In this document: one piece after another, positions 48,594 through 59,400 of the stretch
How the letters are laid out: each line of letters begins with the position of its first letter
How positions within the stretch are numbered: the stretch's first letter is position 1
Origin: Bifidobacteriaceae bacterium UBA2724
Lineage (GTDB): Bacteria > Actinomycetota > Actinomycetes > Actinomycetales > Bifidobacteriaceae
Direction of reading: 5' to 3'
Assembly: GCA_002353815.1 (NCBI GenBank)
Contig: DEKK01000012.1
Coordinates: 210,970-274,969, forward strand
Length of the DNA: 64,000 nt
Program-made: the position numbers and the translations under genes
Notes under the pieces: generated by a model
What the model saw: only the letters and a program-made list of their open reading frames with translations
The model's database searches: none
What the model was told of the DNA's origin: nothing

Positions 48594-49778
48594 ATGAAGT
48601 TCTCCTCACGAGTCAATGCAGGACGCATGAATCCGATTGCCGCCGCAGCGGCCGAGGCCAAGGCGGCGGGGAATCCGCTGGGTCAGCTCAACGATTCCAA
48701 CCCCACGCACCATGGCCTGGCGCCGTCCTCGCTGCCCGGCGTGTACACAGCCGACCCACGGGGCCCGCTGCCCGCACGCCAGGAAATCGCCGATTTCATC
48801 AACCGCACCCGCGATCGCGCGGAGAACCCGCTTGACCCCTCGGACCTGTATGTGCTGAGCTCCACCTCCGAAGCCTACGCGTGGCTCTCCATGCTGCTGT
48901 GCGACCCCGGCGAGGCCATCCTCATGCCCAAGCCCGGGTATCCACTGATCGAATCGATCTGCTCCCTCACCGCCGTACGCGCCATCCCCTACATGCAGTT
49001 CTACGACGGTTCCTGGGGCATCGACATGGCGTCCATGGAACGCACCCTCGAAGCCGAGAACGGCGCCGTCAGGGCCATCGCCATCATCAACCCCAACAAC
49101 CCTACGGGTGCCTACACCAAGCCGGAGGAACGCCGCCGCATCGTGGAACTGGCACGTCGCTACGATGCCGCGATCATCGCCGACGAGGTTTTCTATGATT
49201 TCGAACTCGAGCCTTTCGATTCCAACGCGCGGTGGGCGGGCGAACGGGACGTGCTCACCTTCTCGCTCGACGGTTTCTCGAAGATGCTCGCCGCCCCGCA
49301 CGCCAAGGTCGGATGGATCGAGGTGTCCGGCCCCAAGGACGACGTGGCCCAGGCCGAACGCCACCTCGACATGATCTCGGATGACTTCCTGCCCATGAGC
49401 GACATCATCGTCGATGCCATCCCCTCCTTGCTCGGCGAGGCGCAGCAGCAGACCGAGCTTGTGAAGCGCCGCGTGCAGGGGAATCTCGCACGCCTGCGCG
49501 CCATCCTCGACGACGACAAGACGCAGGGCGACGGCGTGGTCGACGTGGAACGTAGCGAGGGAGGGTGGAACGTACTCGTGCGGTTCCCCTCTGTCATCGA
49601 CGAAAACGACCTGGGCCTGCGGCTGGCGCGCACGTATCACATGAACTGCCAGCCTGGATACTATTTCGACATGCAGTCGAACGGCTATCTTTCGATTTCG
49701 CTTCTTCCCCGCCCCGAGGAGTTCGAACGCAACGTGCGCACCATTCTGGCGGCCGTGCACGACGAACTCGGAGCCTGA
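48594..49778 (+). CDS. Class I/II PLP-dependent aminotransferase
   Basis: This fold-type I enzyme has 394 residues. It contains NDSNPTHHGL near the N-terminus, INPNNPTGAYTKPEE (Asn-Pro substrate loop), IIADEVFYDFEL and the Schiff-base lysine in LDGFSKMLAAPHAKVGW. It differs clearly from the aminotransferase at 33299, for example by a longer N-terminal arm and different loop sequences. The substrate is unknown; alanine- or aromatic-type activity is possible. The start was chosen for the leaderless -10 and family similarity; the frame is open for over 100 codons upstream, but that part overlaps the hairpin and is not protein-like. Confidence 0.83.
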   Translation: MKFSSRVNAGRMNPIAAAAAEAKAAGNPLGQLNDSNPTHHGLAPSSLPGVYTADPRGPLPARQEIADFINRTRDRAENPLDPSDLYVLSSTSEAYAWLSMLLCDPGEAILMPKPGYPLIESICSLTAVRAIPYMQFYDGSWGIDMASMERTLEAENGAVRAIAIINPNNPTGAYTKPEERRRIVELARRYDAAIIADEVFYDFELEPFDSNARWAGERDVLTFSLDGFSKMLAAPHAKVGWIEVSGPKDDVAQAERHLDMISDDFLPMSDIIVDAIPSLLGEAQQQTELVKRRVQGNLARLRAILDDDKTQGDGVVDVERSEGGWNVLVRFPSVIDENDLGLRLARTYHMNCQPGYYFDMQSNGYLSISLLPRPEEFERNVRTILAAVHDELGA

Positions 49779-50290
49779 GCCAGTCCACGTCGGCAACGGC
49801 GCATCCACCGTTGCGACGCGCGGCGGCATCAAGCTCCGTGCGGGCGGTGTGAGACAAAGGCCCTATGGATACCGAGGTCCGGCCGATGCATGCGAGGCGA
49901 TGCCGAAACCCGCCCGAAGCATGCGATGAGATAGCGAACCTCTATGAATGCCGAGGCCACGGTGGCATCCTGAAAGCCGCCGCGTGCCTTCGTCAAGGCC
50001 CCTGGACGCCGAAGCCCGGCTCATCTACATGCGGCGTAACACCGAAACCCCTGCGACTGCAGGCACACACGTTTCGGCACAGCGATACCGCATGTCTCAG
50101 GTGCCTGCTCCACGTCTCGGTACGGCGCCACCGCATGCCTCGGGCGCCTAATCCACGTCACCGAACGCCCGGGAAAGACCCGAAAAACAAAAGGGCCGCG
50201 AACCTTTGCGAGACCCGCAGCCTGGAAAATGCACTGTATCCGTTGTCACGTCGTTCCTGCCCCGACCGGTGACAGGACGGCGTTGGCCGC
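49779..50290. other. Intergenic region between convergent genes, 512 bp, with degenerate repeats
   Basis: No coding frame is credible. Most of it is a decayed tandem repeat (see 50041-50172). Nearer ppgK, CAAAGGTTCGCGGCCCTTTTGTTTTT on the minus strand (about 50177-50202, written here as a weak AAAGG/CCTTT stem with a T-run) may end ppgK transcription. Confidence 0.45.
50041..50172. repeat. Three degenerate tandem repeats of about 43-46 bp
   Basis: Units begin at 50041, 50087 and 50130 with ACCG(C/A) and share a CCACGTCTCGG-like core near the end. Copies two and three match best (ACCGCATGTCTCAGGTGCCT versus ACCGCATGCCTCGGGCGCCT). Older, less clear copies of GCATGCGATG-like sequence continue left to about 49885. 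Confidence 0.6.
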
Positions 50291-51052
50291 TCAGTGCTGC
50301 TTCGTCGACGCGTAGTATGCGGCGCCCACGATGCCAGCGTCGTTGAGGAGCGCGGCAGGCACAATCGGCGTGGTGATGTCGATGTAGGGGAAGAAATGTT
50401 CGCTGCGCTTGCTCACGCCACCGCCGACGACGAAGATATCGGGGCTGAACAGGTGCTCAAGGAGCTGGTAGTACTTGGTGAGGCGCTTGCCCCACTTCTT
50501 CCAGCTCAGGTCTTCGCGCGAGCGTGCGGCGTCGGAGGCATACCGCTCGGCGTCGATGCCCTTGAGCGTCAGGTGTCCCAGCTCGGTGTTGGGGACCAGC
50601 ACGCCGTCCATGATCATGGCGGTGCCGATGCCGGTGCCGAGCGTGGTGAGGAACACGAGGCCATCGCGTCCCTTGGCTGCGCCATATTGCGCCTCGCCCA
50701 CGCCTGCGGCGTCGGCGTCGTTGACCACGGTCACCGTACGGCCGGTGCGCTCCTTGATCAGGGCATGGATGTCGACCCCGACCCACGACTGGTCGAGGTT
50801 CGCCATGTAATCAAGCGGCTTGCCGGGCTTGATGGGAGCGGGGAACGAAACACCGATCGGGGTGCCGTCCTGCACGTCGAAATGGTCGAGGATCTCTTTG
50901 ATCACGTCGGCGACGGCCTCCGGCGTGGAAACCGACGGCGTGGGAATACGCAGGCGCTCGTCCGCGAACTTACCTTCGTTGAGATTGACCGGAGCGCCTT
51001 TGATGCCGGATCCGCCAACATCGATGCCGAATGCCTGTGCAGTCTCGATCAT
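50291..51052 (-). CDS. ppgK: Polyphosphate glucokinase
   Basis: It phosphorylates glucose using inorganic polyphosphate (and usually ATP). It is a ROK-type kinase typical of actinobacteria. The 253-residue product has the phosphate-binding GIDVGGSGIKGA (9-20), the substrate segment GVSFPAPI, the second phosphate motif TTLGTGIGTAMI and ELGHL. The ATG at 51052 has GGAGG 5 nt upstream, which decides the start against several upstream in-frame codons. It is monocistronic and feeds glucose-6-phosphate to central metabolism. Confidence 0.93.
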   Translation of the reverse strand: MIETAQAFGIDVGGSGIKGAPVNLNEGKFADERLRIPTPSVSTPEAVADVIKEILDHFDVQDGTPIGVSFPAPIKPGKPLDYMANLDQSWVGVDIHALIKERTGRTVTVVNDADAAGVGEAQYGAAKGRDGLVFLTTLGTGIGTAMIMDGVLVPNTELGHLTLKGIDAERYASDAARSREDLSWKKWGKRLTKYYQLLEHLFSPDIFVVGGGVSKRSEHFFPYIDITTPIVPAALLNDAGIVGAAYYASTKQH

Positions 51053-51300
51053 TTTTCCTCCAAAGTCTTGGGAACTTGCTTCTTCTCGGATTGTGACTTC
51101 TTTTGATTTTGATTTGTGATGCCTGGTCGCTGCATTGCACCGTCGCCGCGGCGTCCAACCTCCTTTCACTGTACCCCATCCTCGCATCGAGCACATCACC
51201 GCCGGTACCTGTCCCGCAAGCACATGCACGAACATGTCACAACAACCGCGGCGTCCAAATGCGAAAACCAGGTGGCGTTCCGATGAACCAGCCGTGACGA

Positions 51301-51325
51301 CACGTGCAATAACACGTGCAATAAT
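51301..51325 (+). promoter_or_regulatory. 12-bp tandem duplication with CACGTG cores at the nitroreductase promoter
   Basis: CACGTGCAATAA is repeated exactly, head to tail (51301-51312 and 51313-51324). The second copy supplies the -10 (AATAAT, preceded by TGC) 6 nt before the ATG at 51332, so the transcript is probably leaderless. Each unit holds the palindrome CACGTG, so the pair may be an operator. Confidence 0.55.
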
Positions 51326-51331
51326 GAGGGC

Positions 51332-52147
51332 ATGCCGGATATCTCAGAAACCCTCAATCCCACGCACAATACCCTGATCGACGCCATCAACGTCAGGACG
51401 GCGGTGCGCCAATTCACCACCGACAAAATCCCCGAGGAGCTTGAACGCCAGCTGCGTTCCACCCTCGATGCGGTGAATCTGCTGTCCGGACTTTCCATCC
51501 AGCTCGTCACCAACTACCCTGACCCCTTCGCCAAGCCGGAAGCCGAGGGCCATTTCTCCAACGCGCGAAACTTTTTCGCAGTCGTGGGCCCCAAAGACGA
51601 CGAGGAAGCCGCGGAACGCGCCGGCTTCTATCTCGAGCGCATCATTCTGACGGCCACTCTCCGCGGACTCTCGACCGTGTGGGTCGCCGGCAGCTGGGAC
51701 AAAGAAGCAGCCGCCAAGCGCCTGCGCATCCGCAATTCAGAAGAACTGCTCGTCGGCGCACTCGTTGGATATTCGGCCGACCACGCGGAGACCAAGACCC
51801 TGTCGGAGCGCATCGCCGAGACCGAGAAACATCGTCCGTCCCTGGGATTCGACGATGTCGTGACGCTCACGAACGACGGAGAGGTTCCGCAATGGTTCCG
51901 CAACGGCATCGCGGCCGTTCTCAAAGCCCCGAGCGCCATGAACTCCCAGGAGATCCACTTCGACTTCGACCCCGTCACGAATCAGACGATTGCCCGCATT
52001 GACAGCAGCCGCGCTTGCAACAATCCGGTCATGCCTCGCATCGATCTGGGCATCGCGAAACTCCACTTCCGGCTCGGAGCCGGCGGCGGCACCTGGACCT
52101 GGGGTGACGGCGGACGCTACTCCCGCGAAGAGGTCGCCCAGCCGTGA
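51332..52147 (+). CDS. Nitroreductase-family FMN protein
   Basis: The protein has 271 residues. The N-terminal INVRTAVRQF motif (Arg residues binding FMN phosphate), LERIILTATLRGLSTVWVAG (FMN loop) and VPQWFRNGIAAVLKAPSAMNSQ fit the nitroreductase fold (TM1586-like group, which is longer than NfsB). It would reduce quinones, nitro compounds or similar with NAD(P)H. The natural substrate is unknown. The start is ATG at 51332 with a leaderless-type promoter. The gene is alone and converges on clpC. Confidence 0.82.
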   Translation: MPDISETLNPTHNTLIDAINVRTAVRQFTTDKIPEELERQLRSTLDAVNLLSGLSIQLVTNYPDPFAKPEAEGHFSNARNFFAVVGPKDDEEAAERAGFYLERIILTATLRGLSTVWVAGSWDKEAAAKRLRIRNSEELLVGALVGYSADHAETKTLSERIAETEKHRPSLGFDDVVTLTNDGEVPQWFRNGIAAVLKAPSAMNSQEIHFDFDPVTNQTIARIDSSRACNNPVMPRIDLGIAKLHFRLGAGGGTWTWGDGGRYSREEVAQP

Positions 52148-52437
52148 GCATGGAGCTGTCATCGGGAATCCGACCCTCTCGCTAGCCGCGGCCGCACGAA
52201 GCATGAGACACGTGCGGCCAGGAGCCGACGCCGAGCGACACCGAGCATCGAGACGCCAACTGATGCAGACAGACGCCGGCTCTGCCGCCCCACGGCTGTG
52301 CAATGACTGCGGCAACCGTCTGCGGCAACCGTCTGCAACGGCTGTTCTGTGTCCACCGTCTGCAGCGGCCGTAGGAGACAGCGGATCGACGTGGCTACTG
52401 CCAGCGACGGCCGAAACGACAATCACAGACTTCAACG

Positions 52438-52507
52438 CCGCAGATACAAAACCGCAGACACAAAACCGCAGACACAAAACCGCAGACACAAAACCGCAGA
52501 CACAAAA
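52438..52507. repeat. Five tandem 14-bp repeats
   Basis: The unit CCGCAGACACAAAA is present five times without spacers; the first copy has one change (GATACA) and the rest are identical. It abuts the clpC terminator. It is not CRISPR, as there are no spacers. Confidence 0.92.
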
Positions 52508-52550
52508 AGGTGGTGCCGAATAATCTTCGGCACCACCTTTGTGTTTTCTT
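52502..52550. terminator. Bidirectional terminator between the nitroreductase gene and clpC
   Basis: A perfect 15-bp stem (AAAGGTGGTGCCGAA with TTCGGCACCACCTTT) with a 5-nt loop has T-rich flanks on both strands (GTGTTTTCTT on plus, TTTTTGTG on minus). Confidence 0.93.
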
Positions 52551-52603
52551 ATCAGCGTTGTCGTCCTGTCAACGCCGGTCCCGGCGTTCGGCCAAGTGGC
52601 ACA

Positions 52604-55261
<2,658 letters not shown>

Positions 55262-55561
55262 TGGAACTCCTCCTACTAATTGCTTGTAACTTTACCGACT
55301 CTCGTTGAAATTTGCGCCAATTATCGCTGTGGACGAAATATTCGCTGTGAGCGAACACAGCGGACCGACGGATTTCCGCCTGGAAAGCGCATTTTCACAC
55401 GCCGGTCTCCTCTTCCTAATCCGCAACGAACCGCAGATAACACGGCACTGTCATTCTTCCTTTGCAAATTCCGTCAGCTAATGTTGTCATTAGTGGTCAA
55501 AGTACCGCGCCGCGCCGTACGACGTCCGTACCGGGCGACGCTAACTGGACGAAGGAGAAAT
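55262..55561. other. Divergent control region between clpC and the universal stress gene, 300 bp
   Basis: It holds the ClgR operator (55341-55355) and clpC promoter, and near the universal stress gene a perfect inverted repeat CTAATG-TTGT-CATTAG at 55478-55493. No coding frame is supported. Confidence 0.6.
55341..55355 (-). promoter_or_regulatory. ClgR operator upstream of clpC
   Basis: TTCGCTGTGAGCGAA is a perfect inverted repeat. On the minus strand it reads GTTCGC-TCACA-GCG, matching the published actinobacterial ClgR pattern GTTCGC-N5-GCG. It overlaps the -35 position of a -10 GATAAT (about 55320-55325), as expected for an activator. Confidence 0.75.
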
Positions 55562-56521
55562 ATGAGCGAACCTTCCACCGCGACGGGCGAATTCCCCGCA
55601 ATCAAAAGGAACTCCGATATAGTTGTCGGCATCGATGGATCCAAAGGGTCGTGCTGTGCGCTGGCATGGGCCATGCAAATCGCATCGCTGACCGGGCAGA
55701 CCGTGAACGCCGTCTATGGCTGGACCTACTCGTGGGACATGGGCCCCGAGCCCGAAGATGAGGAAGGTTGGAAGGCCATCCGCGAGCAGATCACCAAGAA
55801 GCTCTACGGCTGGGCCGAAATCGCCAACGAAGGCATCAACTTCGACATGTCGAAGCTCAAACTGACGAGCGTGAGGTCCTCCGGAAGCGCGGCATTGCTG
55901 AAAATCGGTCAGGAATCCGACCAGATCGTCGTGGGACGCCGCTCGCTGAGCCCTGTCGCGCGATGGTTCTTCGGCTCCGTGTCGTCGTCGATCGCCGAAC
56001 ATTCGCGCGTCCCCGTCACCGTCGTGAGGGTGCCGGAATACAAGGAAAACGCCGTCACCGAAAACATCCACCATGTACTGAGCACCGACCTGGATTCCGA
56101 TCCGGATGCGTCGCGTCCCATCGTCGTGGGCGTCGACGGCTCGGATTGCTCCATCCGTGCGCTGAATTTCGCCGCCGAGGCAGCGAAATACGAGAAGCGG
56201 CCGCTCAAGGTGCTGTATTGCTGGCAGGTCCGGGACATCGAGTCGACGGGCGATGGGGTGCCGAGCGAGGAAGAAGCGCAGGAAGCGGCCGAAAAGGACG
56301 TGAATACCTGGCTCGCGGACGCTGAGATCTCCCCGGATATCAAGGTCCAGGCACACGCGTTCCATATCGCCCCCGGCAAGGGGCTTGTGCGCGCAAGCGA
56401 GGATGCAAGCCGCGTGGTCGTCGGTTCCCGCGGTTTGAGCGGTTTCGATGCCCATCTGCTGGGATCCATCAGCCAGTACGTCATCGAAAACGCCCACGGA
56501 ACGGTGACCATCGTTCACTGA
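55562..56521 (+). CDS. Universal stress protein, two UspA domains
   Basis: The 319-residue cytosolic protein has two tandem UspA domains: 20-150 (VVGIDGSKGS start, VVGRRSLSPVARWFFGSVSSSIA end) and 175-319 (VVGVDGSDCS start, VVGSRGLSGFDAHLLGSISQYV end). The Gly-x2-Gly-x9-Gly(Ser) pattern for ATP binding is clear in the second domain and slightly altered in the first. Such proteins bind ATP and accumulate in stress or stationary phase. The ATG at 55562 has AAGGAG 5 nt upstream. It is divergent from clpC, so both stress genes share one control region. Confidence 0.9.
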   Translation: MSEPSTATGEFPAIKRNSDIVVGIDGSKGSCCALAWAMQIASLTGQTVNAVYGWTYSWDMGPEPEDEEGWKAIREQITKKLYGWAEIANEGINFDMSKLKLTSVRSSGSAALLKIGQESDQIVVGRRSLSPVARWFFGSVSSSIAEHSRVPVTVVRVPEYKENAVTENIHHVLSTDLDSDPDASRPIVVGVDGSDCSIRALNFAAEAAKYEKRPLKVLYCWQVRDIESTGDGVPSEEEAQEAAEKDVNTWLADAEISPDIKVQAHAFHIAPGKGLVRASEDASRVVVGSRGLSGFDAHLLGSISQYVIENAHGTVTIVH

Positions 56522-56661
56522 CCCCAAGGACGGCGCTCCGCTTTGCATCGCCTGTGCGAAAGGACGCCGCATCGGAACCAGTGCATGAAAACGCTGACGC
56601 CGGGAACCGCCAGAAACACCGACATAAACACAGAAAAACTATGCTCAAGAAATGAAGCTCA

Positions 56662-56711
56662 AACGGACAATGGCCTGCGCGTGGTCTCGCGCAGGCCATT
56701 GTCCGTTCTTG
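56662..56711. terminator. Very stable terminator hairpin after the universal stress gene
   Basis: A perfect 20-bp stem (arms 56662-56681 and 56688-56707, containing GGACAATGGCC and its complement) closes a 6-nt loop and is followed by CTTGATAAAA on the plus strand. It can serve both converging genes. Confidence 0.85.
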
Positions 56712-56797
56712 ATAAAATAAGAGGTCCGCTTCCATCGCGAGAGCAACGGCGGACGCTGCCGCGGGCAGCCGGTTCGCCAGCATCCGCAGACACGGCA

Positions 56798-56845
56798 TCA
56801 CCGTGGATGTCACCGTGGATGTCACCGTGGACGTCATCGTTGACG
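56798..56845. repeat. Four tandem 12-bp repeats
   Basis: The unit TCACCGTGGATG is present twice exactly, then TCACCGTGGACG and TCATCGTTGACG. It is non-coding, just downstream of the DUF3027 gene. Confidence 0.85.
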
Positions 56846-56877
56846 TCCACGGAGCAAGTCATCCCAGGCCGTGCCTC

Positions 56878-58830
56878 TTATGCCTCGTCCGTCTCGCTGT
56901 CTGCGTTGCGAGAGGAAGCGGCAGTCGAATCGCCTTCCGCTGCCTGCGAAGCCTGAGGTTCTTCCGCATCCGCGGAAACAGAGCCATTCTCTGCTTCTGC
57001 GGTGCCATCCGCATCCGCCTCAGCGCTGCCGTCGGTGTCCGCTTTCAGGCTCGCATCGGTGTCAAGGTCCGCCTCGGCATCGAGATGTGCATCGGCATGT
57101 GCATCGGCACCCATTGCCGCATCGGCATCCGTCTCGGGGCCGGCATCGGCTGCCGCCTTCGCGTCGGCGTCTGCCTCCGAGCCGGAAACCGCTTCAGCAT
57201 CGGCATGTGCATCGGCACCCATTGCCGCGTCCGCATCCGCATTTGTCCGCGGGTCGGTACTCGCCTCGGCATCCGCGTCCGCCGAGTCGGTCTGTTCGGA
57301 AGTGTCATCCGAATCGGCGCTCACATCGAGCGATTCCTCGATCTCGACCTTCGTGGCATGGTTTTCGTCCTGCGGTTCATCGTCGGTCTCGTCGGATTCG
57401 GCAACGACGTTGGCGGCGATATCGTTATCGTCGGCCTCATCGTTGTCTGCCCCCTCCATGGCCTCGACCACGCCGATTTCATCGCGCTTGCTCTGGCGGA
57501 TGATCTCGATGGTGTTGTCATCCAACGCAGGCTCGGTCTGGATCCACATCGGGGTCGGTGCGGGAGGCGCGATTTCGGAATGTTCGCCGCAGCCATGGTC
57601 ACGCGACACGACTCGTCCGTCGTCCGGACTCCATTTGTTGGCGCAGACGCCGAAGATTCTTCCCAGCTCGCCCTTGATCGGGACGAAGAAACCACACGTT
57701 TCGCAAATCTTGCCTGCAGCGGTCCTCGTGCTCAGCGCCTTGGGCCCATGGGGACCGTCATACCAGCGTTCCGCGGCCTGCGAACGGCCGAGCGGAGACA
57801 TGACACGGCGGCGGCCGAGTTCGAATTCGTCAACGATGTCCTCGGTCTGGTCGGTCTCATCGGCTTCGACCTGATCGGCGCTGGTCTGCCTAGCGTCGGT
57901 TGCCGCAGCGCCGTCCTGCACGGCACCGGTCTGGGTGGCTTCGCCCTGCGCCGCGGTTGATTGCGCGGCATCGGACTCCCCAGCTTCGCTGGATTCGCTC
58001 TGCCCGGCTTCCACGGATCCTACGGTCGCAGTCGCAGACCCATCGGTCGCGTCCTGCGCCGCCGCGGCATCCTTCGCACCCTTCCCTGCGTCACCAGCGG
58101 CATCGCTGCCGGGGATTATGGCATGCGTCTCCTCGGTACGATATCCGTCCTCGAGCCGCGGATCGTCTTCCTCGGTGCCGATCGAATCGGTCGGAGACAG
58201 ATCCGACGGTTCCAGCCTGTCTTTCCACGGGACCCACTGGGGGGCGAGCATGGCGCCTTCCGCCGGAATCAGCGAGGATTCGCAGACGGTCCACGTATCG
58301 CGCCCCACATCATGGAACAGCGTCACGGACCACTGCCAGTGTTCGTATCCGGGAACGGCAGCCTGGAATCGGAAATCGGTGACCCCATCCTCCATAGGGA
58401 TCTCTTCGATGAAGTTCCCGACCTCCGTTTCATCTTCGGCAACGCGAAACGCGACGTTCAACGCCAGGTCGCGTGGATCCACCTTCGGAAGGCTGTCGTC
58501 GTCACCCTCGATGCCGTCCGCATCTTCATCGGCAACTGTGACGTCTGCATCCCCGCCATTCTCGGCGGCCGAAGCATCCGAACCCGCGGAATCCGAAGAT
58601 CCGGCGGTGGATTCCGCTGCATCTTCGGTGTCGTTGAAATCTTCGGTGTCTTTGTAGCCCACACGCGACTCACCATCATTGACGGAAGCATCAGGCGCGG
58701 CGTCGTCGCCCGCCGTTTCCGTCGTCTCGGTCGCGGAATCAGCCTGGGGCACCGTCGTTTCCGTCGCTTCGCCGTCGTTAGGAAGTTCTTGCATGGAATC
58801 AGCGTTGGTTGCCTCAGTGAAATCAGTCAT
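56878..58830 (-). CDS. DUF3027 protein with acidic low-complexity ends
   Basis: The protein has 650 residues. The conserved parts are a block at about 115-200 (VDPRDLALNVAFRVAEDE, then PGYEHWQWSVTLFHD and CESSLIPAEGAMLAPQWVPW) and a second at about 355-430 (RVMSPLGRSQAAERWYDG, CETCGFFVPIKGELGRIFGVCANKWSPDDGR in pieces, DHGCGEHSE), with four cysteines that look zinc-binding. These match actinobacterial DUF3027. The start, middle and last 180 residues are Asp/Ala/Glu/Thr-rich repeats, including DADAAMGADAHADA twice. The ATG at 58830 has AAGG upstream. It follows the cold-shock gene by 76 bp in the same direction and is probably cotranscribed with it. Function is unknown. Confidence 0.85.
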   Translation of the reverse strand: MTDFTEATNADSMQELPNDGEATETTVPQADSATETTETAGDDAAPDASVNDGESRVGYKDTEDFNDTEDAAESTAGSSDSAGSDASAAENGGDADVTVADEDADGIEGDDDSLPKVDPRDLALNVAFRVAEDETEVGNFIEEIPMEDGVTDFRFQAAVPGYEHWQWSVTLFHDVGRDTWTVCESSLIPAEGAMLAPQWVPWKDRLEPSDLSPTDSIGTEEDDPRLEDGYRTEETHAIIPGSDAAGDAGKGAKDAAAAQDATDGSATATVGSVEAGQSESSEAGESDAAQSTAAQGEATQTGAVQDGAAATDARQTSADQVEADETDQTEDIVDEFELGRRRVMSPLGRSQAAERWYDGPHGPKALSTRTAAGKICETCGFFVPIKGELGRIFGVCANKWSPDDGRVVSRDHGCGEHSEIAPPAPTPMWIQTEPALDDNTIEIIRQSKRDEIGVVEAMEGADNDEADDNDIAANVVAESDETDDEPQDENHATKVEIEESLDVSADSDDTSEQTDSADADAEASTDPRTNADADAAMGADAHADAEAVSGSEADADAKAAADAGPETDADAAMGADAHADAHLDAEADLDTDASLKADTDGSAEADADGTAEAENGSVSADAEEPQASQAAEGDSTAASSRNADSETDEA

Positions 58831-58906
58831 AGTAAAACCTTAGATTATTTCTTCGCGATATGCGAACGGCGGTCGAGTCATCGACCGCCGAATCATCAAA
58901 ACCGAA

Positions 58907-59296
58907 TCAATCCTGCACGTCGAAGTCGTCCGCGACCGCGCGAAGCATCGCGGCGAGCTTCTTGGATTCCCTCGCGCCCGGGTAATGATGGTGGCGCAAA
59001 TCGTTCCCGGCCACGTCGAGGAGCTTGATGAGGTCCTCGACGATGGCGGCCATGTCGTCAGGCGACGGACGGTTCGCCTTGACCATGGACGGCATGGGGC
59101 CATCCACGGTCAGCGACAGGACCTGCGGCCCCTTGCGCCCCTCGACGACAGAGAACTCAACACGTGCGCCCTTGCGCAGATTGGACACACCTTGGGGAAG
59201 TGCCGAAGCCGGAAGGAACACGTCCTTACCGTCTCCGGTCTCAATAAATCCATATCCCTTCTTGGAATCGAACCAGCGTACGCGCCCACTTGGCAT
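58907..59296 (-). CDS. Cold-shock-domain protein with C-terminal extension
   Basis: The 129-residue protein has a cold-shock domain (1-66) with RNP1 KGYGFIE (13-19) and an RNP2-like VFLPAS at 26-31, where the canonical motif is VFVHFS. It should bind single-stranded RNA or DNA. The extra 60 residues are helical and charged (PDDMAAIVEDLIKLLDVAG), a form common in actinobacterial CspB/CspA-like proteins of about 130 residues. The ATG at 59296 has GGAGGTGA 3 nt upstream, a very strong site. It leads the DUF3027 gene. Confidence 0.9.
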   Translation of the reverse strand: MPSGRVRWFDSKKGYGFIETGDGKDVFLPASALPQGVSNLRKGARVEFSVVEGRKGPQVLSLTVDGPMPSMVKANRPSPDDMAAIVEDLIKLLDVAGNDLRHHHYPGARESKKLAAMLRAVADDFDVQD

Positions 59297-59400
59297 CAGT
59301 CACCTCCGAAAATTAACGCCAATGCCCGTCCGCGCATCGCAGACGGGCATATCGGCAGGAGCCGCGATGGGCTCCCTGACTCAAGATGAATATTGTAATG

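Larger units (their letters stand above)
52148..52603. other. Intergenic region between convergent genes, 456 bp
   Basis: No gene is supported. It contains short direct repeats (AACCGTCTGC several times at 52313-52372), the 14-bp tandem array at 52438-52507 and the strong terminator at 52502-52550. Confidence 0.6.
56522..56877. other. Intergenic region between convergent genes, 356 bp
   Basis: It holds the long terminator hairpin (56662-56711) and four tandem 12-bp repeats (56798-56845). No credible gene; an open frame on the minus strand through the repeats would encode (H-G-D-I)n but has no start signal or homology. Confidence 0.6.

Noticed and set aside
49779..50290. tRNA or small RNA gene in the largest gaps
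   Set aside because: No cloverleaf with a T-loop GTTCRANNC and matching acceptor stem was recognised in this or the other long gaps.
52438..52507. Possible CRISPR array
   Set aside because: The 14-bp units are contiguous with no spacers, and no cas gene is in the window.
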